This document shows positions 16,566 to 28,463 of a DNA stretch of 64,000 nucleotides, piece by piece. The DNA comes from Microbacterium murale (GTDB lineage: Bacteria; Actinomycetota; Actinomycetes; Actinomycetales; Microbacteriaceae): NCBI RefSeq assembly GCF_014635185.1, contig NZ_BMCM01000003.1:62001-126000 (forward strand), read 5' to 3'. Below the pieces are notes generated by a model. That model did no database searches, had not been told where the DNA came from, and saw only the letters and a program-made list of their open reading frames with translations. The position numbers and the translations under genes are program-made. Positions within the stretch are counted from its first letter, which is position 1; every line of letters starts with the position of its first letter.

Positions 16566-17669
16566 ATGAGCGACGCAGCCGGCTCTGCCGACGAGCAACG
16601 CCCGCTGACGCGGCGCGAAGCGCGTGACGGAGCCACCCCGGAAGTCGACCTCCCCGTCGTGGACGAGGGGTCCATTCCGCCGCGTCCGCCGCTGCCCGTG
16701 GGGTCTGCGCATCCTGTCGATCCGGCCGCAGCCATGCGAGAACAGCTGCGCCAGGCCAGGGGAGATTTCGAGACTCACGTGACTCAGGCCAGGGAGCATC
16801 TCGATCAGGCGAATGAGCGGATAAAGGCGCGCACGGGTCGCGACCTGATCCTTGCGATCCTGGTCGGTCTGGGGTTCGGGGCGATCCTGCTGGCCTCGCT
16901 GATCTTCATCAAAGAGCTGTTCGTGCCGATCGCCCTGGCGATCGCGGTGCTCGGGATATTCGAGCTGGCACGGGCGCTGAGCGCTGCGGGTCGCCGGATC
17001 GACCTCGTCCCGCAGATCATCGCGGGTGTCGCACTGGTGCTCGCCGGCTATTTCGCGCCGCCGTGGCTCATCTGGGTCGCCCTGCTCGTTGCCGTCGTGT
17101 TCGTCGTCGTGTGGCGCCTTGTCACCCAGATGATGTCGAAGGATGGACGCACATACGGCGACGTGCTCACCGACGCCATCGTGAGCGGCTTCGTCCAGGT
17201 GTACGTGCCCTTCCTGACGGCCGTCGCTCTGCTCCTGCTCGCCCAGGAAGGCGGACAGTGGTGGGTGCTCGCGTTCGTCGCGATCGCCGTCGCATCCGAC
17301 ACGGGCGCCTATGCGGCCGGACTCGCCTTCGGCACGCATCCGATGGCGCCGCGCATCAGCCCGAAGAAGACCTGGGAAGGATTCGCCGGCGCTGTGGTCG
17401 CCGCCGTCGCGGCAGGCGTGCTCCTCGCGATCTTCCTGCTCAATCTGCCGTGGTGGGCTGGCGTGATCTTCGGCGTCGCCATTCTGCTCACCGCGACTCT
17501 GGGCGATCTCGGCGAGTCGATGATCAAGCGCGACATGGGCATCAAGGACATGAGCTCATGGCTCCCCGGCCACGGAGGACTCCTCGATCGATTGGACAGC
17601 ATCCTGCCCTCGACGATTCCGGCGCTGAGTCTGTACTTCCTCCTTTCGCCATGGGCGACGCTTCCATGA
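16566..17669 (+). CDS. cdsA: Phosphatidate cytidylyltransferase
   Basis: 367 residues. Makes CDP-diacylglycerol from phosphatidic acid and CTP for phospholipid synthesis in the membrane. An N-terminal cytoplasmic extension of about 95 residues (proline-rich, then a helical QARGDFETHVTQAREH segment) precedes seven to eight membrane helices. The family signature is complete: ISPKKTWEGFAGAV and, near the C-terminus, GDLGESMIKRDMGIKD followed by LPGHGGLLDRLDS. Position after frr is the classic arrangement. Its stop overlaps the start of the next gene (ATGA). Confidence 0.96.
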   Translation: MSDAAGSADEQRPLTRREARDGATPEVDLPVVDEGSIPPRPPLPVGSAHPVDPAAAMREQLRQARGDFETHVTQAREHLDQANERIKARTGRDLILAILVGLGFGAILLASLIFIKELFVPIALAIAVLGIFELARALSAAGRRIDLVPQIIAGVALVLAGYFAPPWLIWVALLVAVVFVVVWRLVTQMMSKDGRTYGDVLTDAIVSGFVQVYVPFLTAVALLLLAQEGGQWWVLAFVAIAVASDTGAYAAGLAFGTHPMAPRISPKKTWEGFAGAVVAAVAAGVLLAIFLLNLPWWAGVIFGVAILLTATLGDLGESMIKRDMGIKDMSSWLPGHGGLLDRLDSILPSTIPALSLYFLLSPWATLP

Positions 17670-18256
17670 CTTCGGATACGGTGAACGGTGTGACTGAGAT
17701 CGACGACGACGAGACGACTCCCGCCTTCCGACTGGCGAGTGGTCGCGAGCGTGGATACCACCGCGTCGCGGTGGACACGTTCTTGGCAGCGGCCCGTGAC
17801 AGCTTCGAGGACGACACCGACGATCTGTTTGCCGCCGACGTGCGCGTCGCATCCTTCCCGCTCGTCAAGGGCGGGTACGACATCGGTGAGGTCGATGCCG
17901 CTCTCGGGCGTGTGGAGGATGCGCTTGCCGCGCGGCAGCGGGAGCGCGTCGTGCGCGCCGACGGGGCGGAGGCGTGGGTCGACCACGCGCGCTCGGATGC
18001 GCAGCTCATACTCGACCACCTGGCGCGCAGCCGCCGGCACAAGTTCGCACGTACAGGTTTTCTGTCGTTCGGGTACCGCGTCGACGAGGTCGATCACGTC
18101 GCGGCGAGGATCGTACGGTACCTGCGCGACGGTGATGAGCTGTCGGTCGAACAACTGCGATCGGCCGCGTTCCGGATGCAGCGCGGCGGCTACCGCGAAG
18201 AGCAGGTCGATGCGCTGATGGATGCCACGATCGATGTGATCCTCGCGGTTCGCTGA
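17666..18256 (+). CDS. DivIVA-repeat protein
   Basis: 196 residues from ATG 17666, which overlaps the cdsA stop; GTG 17681 and 17690 are possible later starts. The sequence contains three copies of a DivIVA-like helix motif: FPLVKGGYDIGEVDAALGRV (about 55-75), FLSFGYRVDEVDHVAARIV (about 132-150) and FRMQRGGYREEQVDALMDA (about 170-190). DivIVA/Wag31 proteins mark curved membrane at poles and recruit wall-synthesis enzymes; these isolated repeats, without the long coiled coil, are found in many actinobacterial proteins of unknown role. Coupling to cdsA hints at a link with membrane or envelope growth, but this is inferred. Confidence 0.75.
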   Translation: MTSDTVNGVTEIDDDETTPAFRLASGRERGYHRVAVDTFLAAARDSFEDDTDDLFAADVRVASFPLVKGGYDIGEVDAALGRVEDALAARQRERVVRADGAEAWVDHARSDAQLILDHLARSRRHKFARTGFLSFGYRVDEVDHVAARIVRYLRDGDELSVEQLRSAAFRMQRGGYREEQVDALMDATIDVILAVR

Positions 18257-18301
18257 GCAGCCTCGCCGGGCATTCGGATGGAGGTCTCAGGCGTGGCTGG
18301 T

Positions 18302-18307
18302 TACACT
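18302..18307 (+). promoter_or_regulatory. -10-like TACACT before transglycosylase-like gene
   Basis: TACACT ends 9 nt before GTG 18317, so transcription would start at or just before the start codon. No Shine-Dalgarno sequence is present, which fits leaderless translation. Confidence 0.4.
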
Positions 18308-18316
18308 GAAGCTATT

Positions 18317-19015
18317 GTGACTTCCGGTACCGAGATCGATCCCGCCATCGCCAGCGATGCGCCGGTGAGAACCGCACCCAAGAAATCACCCGTGCGCAGT
18401 CCTCGTCGTTGGTCCCGCAGGCGTGGTGTCGTCGGGGGCTTCGCGGCGTTCGGCGTCGTCGCCTTCGCGGCCGCGATCGTCGCGCCGACCGGTATGGCGC
18501 TGGCGGATCCTCCGGTCGCAGACGTGCAGACGCCTTTCTCGCTCGCCGCCCAGGACACGCAGGATCTGACGGTCACGGCCGAGGGGGCCACCATCGCGCC
18601 CGTCGCCCGCGGCGCCTACGACGTCTATGTGACACCGAAACCCACGCCCACTCCCACGCCGGAACCAGAAGTCGCGTCGACCGATTCGGAGTCCTCGGAT
18701 TCCTCCGGAGGCGCCGGCCCGCTTTACTACACGGGCGGCGGAGCACCCGCGGAATGGATGGCCGCTGCAGGTATCGCATCCGGCGACTGGGGCTACGTCG
18801 ACTACATCGTCTCCAAGGAGAGCGGCTGGAACCCGAACGCCACGAACTCGTCGTCAGGCGCGTGCGGTCTCGTCCAGGCGCTGCCGTGCAGCAAGGTTCC
18901 CGGCAACGGGTATGACCCGGTCGACAATCTGCGTTGGGCGACCGGCTACGCGACAGGGCGGTACGGCAGCTGGGCCGGGGCTTACGAGTTCTGGATCAAC
19001 AACAACTGGTGGTAA
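18317..19015 (+). CDS. Secreted transglycosylase-like protein
   Basis: 232 residues from GTG 18317, chosen because of the -10-like TACACT just upstream; a start at 18278 is also open. A basic stretch (SPRRWSRRRG) precedes a membrane segment (GFAAFGVVAFAAAIVAPTGM) ending in MALADPP, a likely signal-peptidase site. A proline/threonine linker (PKPTPTPTPEPE) leads to a C-terminal goose-lysozyme-like domain: YIVSKESGWNPNATNSSSG with the catalytic glutamate at E168, then GLVQALP and WATGYATGRYGSW. This matches the transglycosylase SLT-like/resuscitation-type proteins of actinobacteria, which cleave peptidoglycan outside the cell. Confidence 0.82.
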   Translation: MTSGTEIDPAIASDAPVRTAPKKSPVRSPRRWSRRRGVVGGFAAFGVVAFAAAIVAPTGMALADPPVADVQTPFSLAAQDTQDLTVTAEGATIAPVARGAYDVYVTPKPTPTPTPEPEVASTDSESSDSSGGAGPLYYTGGGAPAEWMAAAGIASGDWGYVDYIVSKESGWNPNATNSSSGACGLVQALPCSKVPGNGYDPVDNLRWATGYATGRYGSWAGAYEFWINNNWW

Positions 19016-19024
19016 TGCTCGGAC

Positions 19025-19312
19025 ATGCCACGCTCGCACAGACGGCGCCAGGAGCGCCCTGACGCTGACGACTCCTTCGACCGGCTGCTTTCGGGCTGGA
19101 AACGCAGCGAGACGCGACAGGGCCGGGAATGGACTGTGCAACCGGTCTCGGCGCAGCAGGCGCAGAAGGAGTACATCTGCCCCGGATGCCGCGGCATGGT
19201 CGTCGTCGGCACCGCGCACCAGGTCGTATGGCGTGCCGATGGTGTGCTCGGCGATGCCGCCGACCTCGCCGCGCGGCGTCATTGGCACACACACTGCTGG
19301 AGGATGGCGTGA
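19025..19312 (+). CDS. Small zinc-ribbon-like actinobacterial protein
   Basis: 95 residues. The N-terminus is arginine-rich and basic; the C-terminal half carries YICPGCRGMVVVGTAHQVVW and HWHTHCWRMA, so two cysteines and a His/Cys cluster that could bind zinc. I know such proteins only as conserved actinobacterial unknowns, often labelled 'ATP/GTP-binding' without basis; no P-loop is present here. It starts 9 bases after the transglycosylase-like gene and its stop overlaps the start of the hydrolase (GTGA), so it is co-translated with that gene. Confidence 0.75.
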   Translation: MPRSHRRRQERPDADDSFDRLLSGWKRSETRQGREWTVQPVSAQQAQKEYICPGCRGMVVVGTAHQVVWRADGVLGDAADLAARRHWHTHCWRMA

Positions 19313-20025
19313 GCATGCAGATCCGCGGGCCGCTGGAGCTGCCGGCACTGCGCGAGGCGATCGAGCTGTCCACGGCGGACGAGTTGACGCTGGTGGGCGA
19401 GTTGGCGATCCCTGAGACCAACGCACCCGTCGCGACGCTGGTGACGCTGCACCCGCTCCCGACCGCCGGTGGGTTCATGGATTCGCACATCCTGCGCAAG
19501 GCCGCCGCGCGCCTCCCCGCTCTGGCAGATCTCGCCGTGCTGCGCTTCAACACCCGCGGCACGACGTCGCCACGTGGCACGAGTCAGGGGAAGTTCGACG
19601 GCGGCGAAGCCGAGCAGTTCGACGTGGCTGCGGCGATGGACTTCGTCCGTGAGAGGTCTCTGCCGCGTCCGTGGCTTCTGGGGTGGTCGTTCGGCACCGA
19701 GCTCGCGCTGAAGTACGGGCGCGAGCACGACGTGGAGGGCATCATCCTGCTCTCGCCCCCGTTGCACAGGGCGACTGCGGATGATGTCTCGGCGTGGGCG
19801 GGCGATGAGCGTCGGGTGATCGCGGTCATCCCCGAGTTCGACGACTATCTGCGCCCTGTGGAGGCGCGAGAGCGCTTCGCGTCGATCCCCGGCATCACGC
19901 TGATCGATGTCGAAGGCGGCAAACACCTGTGGGTCGGCGAGGCTCAGACACGTCGCGTGCTCACCGAGATCGTCGCCGTGGTGAACCCCGACGCGCTGCC
20001 GCTCCCGAACGAGTGGCCTGCCTAG
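19309..20025 (+). CDS. Alpha/beta hydrolase
   Basis: 238 residues from GTG 19309, which overlaps the preceding stop and follows GGAGG; ATG 19315 is the alternative. The fold is clear: VTLHPLPTAGG (oxyanion loop region), LRFNTRGTTSP, the nucleophile elbow GWSFGTELAL and a C-terminal histidine in EGGKHLWVG. It is close in style to the short-chain hydrolases of the CocE/dienelactone type. The substrate is unknown. No signal peptide, so cytoplasmic. It ends 1 base before the convergent AI-2E gene stop. Confidence 0.85.
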   Translation: MSMQIRGPLELPALREAIELSTADELTLVGELAIPETNAPVATLVTLHPLPTAGGFMDSHILRKAAARLPALADLAVLRFNTRGTTSPRGTSQGKFDGGEAEQFDVAAAMDFVRERSLPRPWLLGWSFGTELALKYGREHDVEGIILLSPPLHRATADDVSAWAGDERRVIAVIPEFDDYLRPVEARERFASIPGITLIDVEGGKHLWVGEAQTRRVLTEIVAVVNPDALPLPNEWPA

Positions 20026-20026
20026 A

Positions 20027-21079
20027 TCATCTCTCGTTCATGCGGGGGATGAGCACCTGGCGGTAGATGATCAGGATGCTCGCCGCGACCGGAATCGCGA
20101 TGAGTGCGCCGAGCAGCCCGAGCAGCGATCCACCGGCGAGCGCCGCCACGACGACGACCGCACCGGGAACCGAGACCGCGCGACTCATGATGCGCGGTGA
20201 GATGACGTAGGCCTCGATCTGCATGTAGATGAGGTAGTAGATGCCGGCCGCAATCGCCGTTGCGGGGGAGCCGACCCCCGGAATCAGGCACGCGAGCACG
20301 ATGAGCGTGGAGCCGGTGAGCGTTCCCACCAGCGGGATGAGCGAGAAGAAGAACGCGACCACCGCAAGCACAGCGGCGAAAGGGTGGCCGATGATGCTGA
20401 GGAAGATCGCGCTGAGCACACCGTTGATCACGCCGAGCGTGACCTGTCCCATGACGTAGTAGCCGACCGAGTCGGTGATCTGCTCGGCCAGGTCGACGAA
20501 GCGAGGGCGTCGGGATGCCGGAACCAGCTGATAGACGGAACGCTTCAACGACGGCGTCGATGCGGTCAGATAGATGGTCAGGATCAGCACGATGAAAGCA
20601 CCGAACAGGCCGGTGACGAGGTTGAGGCTCACGGCGATCACGCCGCCCGTGATGTCGCCCATGTTCGCAAGCAGCCAGTCCTGCGACTCGGTCAGGATGC
20701 GATCGATGTCCAATGCGGGGAACACCGCTCCCAGCCACTCCCGAAGGTCACCCCAGATGTCGTTGCTCGACTGGACGAGCTCGGTGATCTGCTCCACGAG
20801 CTGGCTCACCTGGTCGATGATGATCGGCAGGACGATGAGCACGATTCCGGCGAAGACGCCGAGCACGCCGAGGATCGTGACGATGACGGCGAGCCAACGT
20901 GGCAACCGGCGGCGCTCCAGGAAGGAGATGACCGGATCGAGTCCGAGGCTGATGAACAGCGCGGTGCCGACGTACAGCAGCACGGTGGAGAGCGATTGCA
21001 CGCTGCCGATGAGCAGGATGCCCAGTCCCACTCCGAGCGTCGCCACCAGGGCCGTACGGAACGGATTGTGAACCTTCAT
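20027..21079 (-). CDS. AI-2E family exporter-type membrane protein
   Basis: 350 residues with about eight membrane helices in the pattern of the AI-2E/PerM family: an N-terminal pair, a loop with VEQITELVQSSNDIW, and a C-terminal core including GGVIAVSLNLVTGLFGAF, GYYVMGQVTLGVINGVL, FSLIPLVGTLTGST and GLLGALIAIPVAASI. Family members export small molecules or act in Na+/H+ exchange; the specific substrate is not visible. ATG 21079 follows GAGGAGGG. It is divergently placed from the gene at 21257. Confidence 0.9.
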   Translation of the reverse strand: MKVHNPFRTALVATLGVGLGILLIGSVQSLSTVLLYVGTALFISLGLDPVISFLERRRLPRWLAVIVTILGVLGVFAGIVLIVLPIIIDQVSQLVEQITELVQSSNDIWGDLREWLGAVFPALDIDRILTESQDWLLANMGDITGGVIAVSLNLVTGLFGAFIVLILTIYLTASTPSLKRSVYQLVPASRRPRFVDLAEQITDSVGYYVMGQVTLGVINGVLSAIFLSIIGHPFAAVLAVVAFFFSLIPLVGTLTGSTLIVLACLIPGVGSPATAIAAGIYYLIYMQIEAYVISPRIMSRAVSVPGAVVVVAALAGGSLLGLLGALIAIPVAASILIIYRQVLIPRMNER

Positions 21080-21256
21080 GGGCCCTCCTCGACAAGACTG
21101 ATCTCAGGGTAGTCGGCAAGTGGCGGACGCGATCCGCGACGTGCCGGTCGGGAAGCGTTGTCGCCCCCTCGTAGTCAACACTCAGCCAGTTTCGATAGTC
21201 TGAAACGTCGAGCGGAGATCTGGGCGAGGCGCCTGGATCACGTAAGGAGACTTTTC

Positions 21257-23152
21257 GTGCGTTTCGTATGGGCCGTCGTGGCCTTCGTCCTGGCCACGCT
21301 TCTCATCGGAGCTGGCATCGCTCAGCGAACCATCTTCATGGGTCCATCGGCCCAGCAGACGGAGCTGAGTGTGGAGGAGCCCGCCCCCTACACGCTCGTG
21401 GACGGAGCGGTGCTCCGTGAGAATCCGGGGCAGCAGACGTTGCTGGTGCGCGGCGAGGGCGACATCTTCGTCGCCTATGGTCGCACCGCAGATCTGCAGG
21501 CCTGGCTCTCGGATGCCGAGTACAACGCCGTCGAGCTCGACTCGGACGGCGAGAGCGTGACGACTCTCGTCGAGCCCGAAGTCGCAGCGGGTGACGAGGG
21601 CGACGCCGCAGACGGCGACGCCGCCGAGGGTGACGCCGCAGAGCCGGAAGGCCGTAACCCTGCAGGTTCGGATCTCTGGCTCGATTCGTTCAGCGAGGCC
21701 GATCAGCTGATCACCGACATGCAGTTGCCGGCGGGTATGAGCGTTCTGATCGCGAAGGACGGCACCCAGGACGCTCCATCGGATGTCGTCGTCTCGTGGC
21801 CGCTCGATCGGTCCACACCATGGGTCGGACCGCTCATCGCCGCAGGCGGTGCTGTGCTGCTGTTCGGCCTCGTCATGTACGTGCTGGCGATCCGCCATCA
21901 GCGCAGGGGACGCGGTCCCCGCCGCAAGGGGCCCGGCCCGATGCCGGCCACCGAGCCGATCGACCTCGCCGTCGAGCCCGCACCCGTTCGTGAGGCGCTC
22001 GAGGCCAGCGGCGACGAAGAACCCGCAGCCGAGGGCGCGCCAGAGGAGAAGAGCGCGCCGAAGAGCGAGCGCCGTGCGCACCGCGTGCGCCGCCGGCTGC
22101 TGGTGCTTCCCGCGTTCGGAATCGCCGCGATGCTGTTCGCCGGTTGCTCCAGTGACACCTGGCCGCAGTTCGCAGACCCCTCGCCGACGCCGTCACCGAC
22201 GCAGACCGTCATCACTCCGGAGAATCAGAAGCCCCCGGCAGTCACAGAGGCTCAGGCCTCCCGGATCCTCAAGAGCATCGCTGGGACTCTTGAAGAGGCC
22301 GACGCGTCGCTCGACATCGACCTCGCCGGTACTCGTCTGGCCGGTGCCGCGCTGGCCGCGAGGAGCACCGACTACACGTTGCGCGCGACGCTCACCGACC
22401 GCGCACTGCCCGCCACCATCCCGACCGATGTCATCGAGGTCCTGCTGCCTCAGGCGACGGACGAGTGGCCGCGCACCGTCCTGGCGCTCAGCAAGAGCAA
22501 GAGCGACGACACTGTGCCACCGGTCATCCTCACCATGACGCAGGCCGATCCGTGGTCGAACTACAAGGTCGCCAACGTCGCCGAGATGCAGGCCTCGGCC
22601 GAGGTGCCGGAGCTCGCCCCCGCATGGCTGGGAACCAGCCTCATCACGGAGAACGCTTCCGCCTTCCTCGCACTCGCGCCCGACGAGCTCGCGACGGCAT
22701 TCGCAGATGTGGTGGACAGTGGCGAGAAGAGCGAATTCCGCTCGCTCTTCGATCCGGTGAGCATCACGCTGGCGGACTCCATCTCGGCGAGCCGCGCGGC
22801 CGTCACGAAGTCGCTCGTCGACAACGGTGCCGCCGAGACCTCGAGCACGGCATTCGACATCGTGGCGGCCGACCAGCCTCCCGTGGCCATGGCGACGCTG
22901 GACAGCGGAGCGATCGTGGCGGTGTCGATGGTCGACAGCGAGACGATCGCGCCGACGTCGACCGATGCGGTGATCAAGTTCGGGGAGAACCCCGAGGCCA
23001 AGACGCTCACGGGAGTCGAGGAGGCAGCCAAGGGCGTCGTCACCACCTACGGACTGCAACTGTTCTTCTCCGTGCCCGCCCAGGGCTCGTCGGAGCAGAT
23101 CCGCCTCCTCGCCGTGCACCAAGACATCCTCAACGTGGAAGTGATCCAATGA
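21257..23152 (+). CDS. Membrane protein with internal lipobox-like segment
   Basis: 631 residues from GTG 21257, preceded by AAGGAG at 8 nt; the frame is open from 21158 but a -10-like TAGTCT (21196-21201) makes that part leader. The protein has an N-terminal membrane helix (FVWAVVAFVLATLLIGAGIA), an extracytoplasmic acidic region, a second helix (PLIAAGGAVLLFGLVMYVL) and a third hydrophobic stretch, LLVLPAFGIAAMLFAGCSSD, that looks exactly like a lipoprotein signal with its cysteine at 297. The last 335 residues resemble a secreted domain. I do not recognise a named family, but similar proteins precede the thioredoxin gene in Microbacterium relatives. Its stop overlaps the next start (ATGA). 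Confidence 0.8.
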   Translation: MRFVWAVVAFVLATLLIGAGIAQRTIFMGPSAQQTELSVEEPAPYTLVDGAVLRENPGQQTLLVRGEGDIFVAYGRTADLQAWLSDAEYNAVELDSDGESVTTLVEPEVAAGDEGDAADGDAAEGDAAEPEGRNPAGSDLWLDSFSEADQLITDMQLPAGMSVLIAKDGTQDAPSDVVVSWPLDRSTPWVGPLIAAGGAVLLFGLVMYVLAIRHQRRGRGPRRKGPGPMPATEPIDLAVEPAPVREALEASGDEEPAAEGAPEEKSAPKSERRAHRVRRRLLVLPAFGIAAMLFAGCSSDTWPQFADPSPTPSPTQTVITPENQKPPAVTEAQASRILKSIAGTLEEADASLDIDLAGTRLAGAALAARSTDYTLRATLTDRALPATIPTDVIEVLLPQATDEWPRTVLALSKSKSDDTVPPVILTMTQADPWSNYKVANVAEMQASAEVPELAPAWLGTSLITENASAFLALAPDELATAFADVVDSGEKSEFRSLFDPVSITLADSISASRAAVTKSLVDNGAAETSSTAFDIVAADQPPVAMATLDSGAIVAVSMVDSETIAPTSTDAVIKFGENPEAKTLTGVEEAAKGVVTTYGLQLFFSVPAQGSSEQIRLLAVHQDILNVEVIQ

Positions 23153-24090
23153 GCGACATCTCACCAGCTGCCCTTCGTGGCGCCGTCGATCTCTCGAGCC
23201 TGCGCAATCGACCGACGGCTCCCGCCGACGCCTCGCCGGCACAGGCAGGTGCCCAGAGCCCACCCGCGGGTGGATTCATCGTCGATGTCACGGATGCCAC
23301 GTTCGGCCAGATCATGGAGCTATCGCGCACCGTGCCGATCGTCGTCGACCTGTGGGCAGAATGGTGCGGGCCCTGCAAGCAGCTGAGCCCGATCCTGGAG
23401 AAGGTCGTCACAGAGCTCGGTGGACGTGTCGTGCTCGCCAAGGTCGACGTGGATGCGAACCCGCAGCTCGCGCAGAGTTTCCGCGCACAGTCCATTCCGA
23501 TGGTCGTCGCACTGATCGCCGGGCAGCCGGTTCCGATGTTCACCGGTGCGGTTCCTGAGGAGCAGGTGCGTCAGGTGTTCGACCAGCTGCTGCAGGTGGC
23601 CGCCCAGAACGGCGTCACCGGTTCAGTGGCGGGCGCTGCCGACGATTCCGAGGGACCAGGCGCCGATGATGCGCAGGAGCCGCAGGAGGCTCCTCTGGCC
23701 CCTCTGCACGCCGAGGCGTTCGCGGCGATCGAGGCCGGGGACTTCCCGGCGGCTATCACCGCTTACGAGAAGGCGCTCGCGGAGAACCCGCGTGACGAGG
23801 ACGCTCGCGCGGGACTCGGCCAGGTGCGGCTGCTCGACCGCGTGCAGGGCCTCGATCTTCAGGAGGCGCGAGCCGCGGCAGCTGCTGCACCTCTCGACGT
23901 GCAGGCGCAGTTCGCCGTCGCCGACCTCGACATCTCCGGTGGTCATGTGGACGACGCGTTCGGGCGACTGCTCGATCTCTTCGCAGCGCTGCCGTCCGAT
24001 GAGCGCGCCCCCGTGCGGGAGCGCCTCGTCGAACTGTTCGGACTCATCGGCACCGGCGATGCTCGGGTGATCGCCGCGCGCAACCGCCTC

Positions 24091-24108
<18 letters not shown>
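23149..24108 (+). CDS. Thioredoxin-TPR protein (CnoX-like)
   Basis: 319 residues. A 40-residue polar N-terminus leads to a thioredoxin domain (about 43-150) with the redox motif EWCGPCK (C73, C76), the cis-proline loop SIPMVVAL and a C-terminal tetratricopeptide domain (about 185-319: HAEAFAAIEAGDFPAAITAY and AFGRLLDLFAALPSDER). This order is that of YbbN/CnoX, a holdase that protects proteins from oxidative damage in other bacteria. Cytoplasmic. It is coupled to the preceding membrane-protein gene by an ATGA overlap and overlaps the convergent glgB by 18 bases. Confidence 0.88.
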
Positions 24109-26285
<2,177 letters not shown>

Positions 26286-26289
<4 letters not shown>

Positions 26290-28400
26290 GACCGCTCCTT
26301 CACCTTGAGGATGTGCACCGGCTCGACGAAGGCGTCGAGTCTGACGAAGTTGTGATCGGACCAGGTCCAGACCGCGCCGGTGACGAGATCCTCGACCTCG
26401 TACTCGGTTCCGGGCTCGACACCCCACACGCGGGTGTCGAGATGCACGGTCGTCTCACGCACCGAGTGAGGATCGACGTTGACGACGACGATGATCGTGT
26501 CGGCGGAGCCGGTGCCGGTGAACGCGGCGTCGAGGCGCTTGGAGTACACCAGGATGCTGTCGTCGTCGCTCCAGTGCACCCTGAGGTTGCGCAACTGCCG
26601 CAGAGCCGGATGCGCTTCCCTGATCTCGTTCAGCCGCCGCAGGAACGGGGCGAGCGAATCACCGGCGGCCTCGGCAGCGGCGAAGTCGCGCAGCTTGTAC
26701 TCGTACTTCTCGTTGTCGATGTTCTCCTCGGAGCCTGGGCGTGCGACGTTCTCGTACAGTTCGAAGCCGGCGTACACCCCGTAGGTCGGCGCTGCCGTCG
26801 CGGCGATGGCTGCCCGGATGCGGTATGCCGCACGTCCGCCGAACTGCAGATATTCGGTGAGGATGTCGGGGGTGTTGACGAACAGGTTCGGACGCAGGAA
26901 GTCCGCGGTGTCCGTCGCGACCGCGGTGAGGAACTCCTCGAGCTCGCGCTTCGTGTTGCGCCAGGTGAAGTACGTGTAGCTCTGCTGGAAGCCCGCCGCG
27001 GCGAGGCCCCGCAGCGGGGCGGGGCGGGTGAACGCCTCAGCGAGGAAGACGACGTCGGGATGCGCCGCGGTCACACGGGCGATCAGCCACTCCCAGAATC
27101 GGAGCGGTTTGGTGTGCGGATTGTCCACGCGGAAGATCGAGACGCCCTGCGATACCCAGTGCTCGACGATGCGGAGCACCTCGGACGAGAGCCCGTCGGG
27201 GTCGCCGTCGAAGTTCAGCGGGTAGATGTCCTGATACTTCTTCGGCGGGTTCTCCGCGTATGCGATCGTCCCGTCCGGAAGGGTTGTGAACCACTCAGGG
27301 TGGGACGTGACCCATGGATGATCCGGCGATGCCTGCAATGCCAGGTCGAGAGCGACCTCAAGGCCGGCCTTCCGCGCCTCGCGCACGAAGAATCGGAAGT
27401 CTGCCAGGGTGCCGAGATCCGGATGCACTGCATCGTGGCCGCCCTCTGCGGCGCCGATCGCCCACGGTGAACCGGGGTCTGCGGGGGCGGCATCCAGCGT
27501 GTTGTTCGGTCCCTTGCGGTGCGTCCTGCCGATCGGGTGGATCGGCGGCAGATAGAGCACGTCGAAGCCCATCGCCGCGACGGCCGGAAGGCGCTTCGAC
27601 GCCGTGCGGAACGTGCCGCTCCTGATCGTGCCGTCGGCCTTGCGCCTCGCTCCCTCCGAGCGGGGGAAGAACTCGTACCACGCGCTGACGCCGGCGGTTG
27701 TCCGTTCGACGATCAGGGTCTGCTCGGCGGAGGCCGAGGTGAGCGACGCGAGCGGCCTGGCAGCGAACAGTGCGGCGAGGTCGGGATCAGTGGCGACCGA
27801 CAGAGCGGTGGTGGCATCCGCCCCGGTGAGCGTCGCGGCGACGGCTCTGAGGTGTGCGCGCTCGGCCGTGGGCCTGGCCTTCTCTGCGGCGGCGCGCGTG
27901 AACAGCTCCCGGCCGAGAGCTGCCATCACCTCCACGTCGATATCTGCGGCGATCTTGACCGCAGCGGCGTGGGCCCAGGTGGCGTGATCGTCTGCGAATG
28001 CCTCGAAGCGGTACAGCCAGCGTCCCTGCACATCGAGAGCGATCTCGGTGCTCCAGGAGTCGGTGCCGTCGTGGAGGGCTGTCAGGCGGTGCAGGCTCTC
28101 CTCGCCGTCCGGCGCGGTCAGCCGCACGTGAATGCCGATCCGGTCGTGACCCTCACGGAACGCGACGACCCGGAACGGCACCACCTCGCCGACGAACGCC
28201 TTGGCGGGGAATCCGCCCGGCGCGGCAGGGGTCGCATCTGCGAGCGGGATGCGCCCGGTCAGCGTATGGTCGGGGTGCGCCGGTGCGGCCTTCACCCCGG
28301 CGCGTGCCGTGACCTCTCGTTCATCTGCGGCGCGGGGCCGCAGGGGAATCTGTGCGGGGCTTCGAAGCGCCGCGGGACGATTGCCAGAACGTGCAGCCAC
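26286..28400 (-). CDS. glgE: Maltosyltransferase GlgE (maltose-1-phosphate)
   Basis: 704 residues from GTG 28400. Elongates alpha-1,4-glucan from maltose-1-phosphate. N-terminal beta domain (about 40-150, FVGEVVPFRVVAFREGHD), an all-helical dimer region, then the GH13 barrel: YLPPIHPIGRTHRKGPNN, the nucleophile in SIFRVDNPHTKPLRFWEW and the acid/base in VVFLAEAFTRP, all GlgE-typical. The start is set by TACATT ending exactly 6 nt upstream; a frame continues to 28436 without support. It is coupled to glgB by a 4-base overlap. The usual partners TreS and Pep2, which supply maltose-1-phosphate, are not in the window. Confidence 0.95.
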
Positions 28401-28406
28401 ACCCTG

Positions 28407-28412
28407 AATGTA
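28407..28412 (-). promoter_or_regulatory. Leaderless-type promoter of glgE (TACATT)
   Basis: TACATT lies 6 nt before GTG 28400 and no ribosome-binding site is present, so the glgE-glgB mRNA probably starts at the start codon. Confidence 0.5.
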
Positions 28413-28463
28413 CCGCGCCGCGCCGAGACTGGACACCCGCCGCCATGTCGTGTCCGGCGCGCG

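Noticed and set aside
22193-23263. 356-residue minus-strand frame
   Set aside because: It is antisense to the membrane/lipoprotein-like gene, low in complexity (H, R, D, G) and without a ribosome-binding site.
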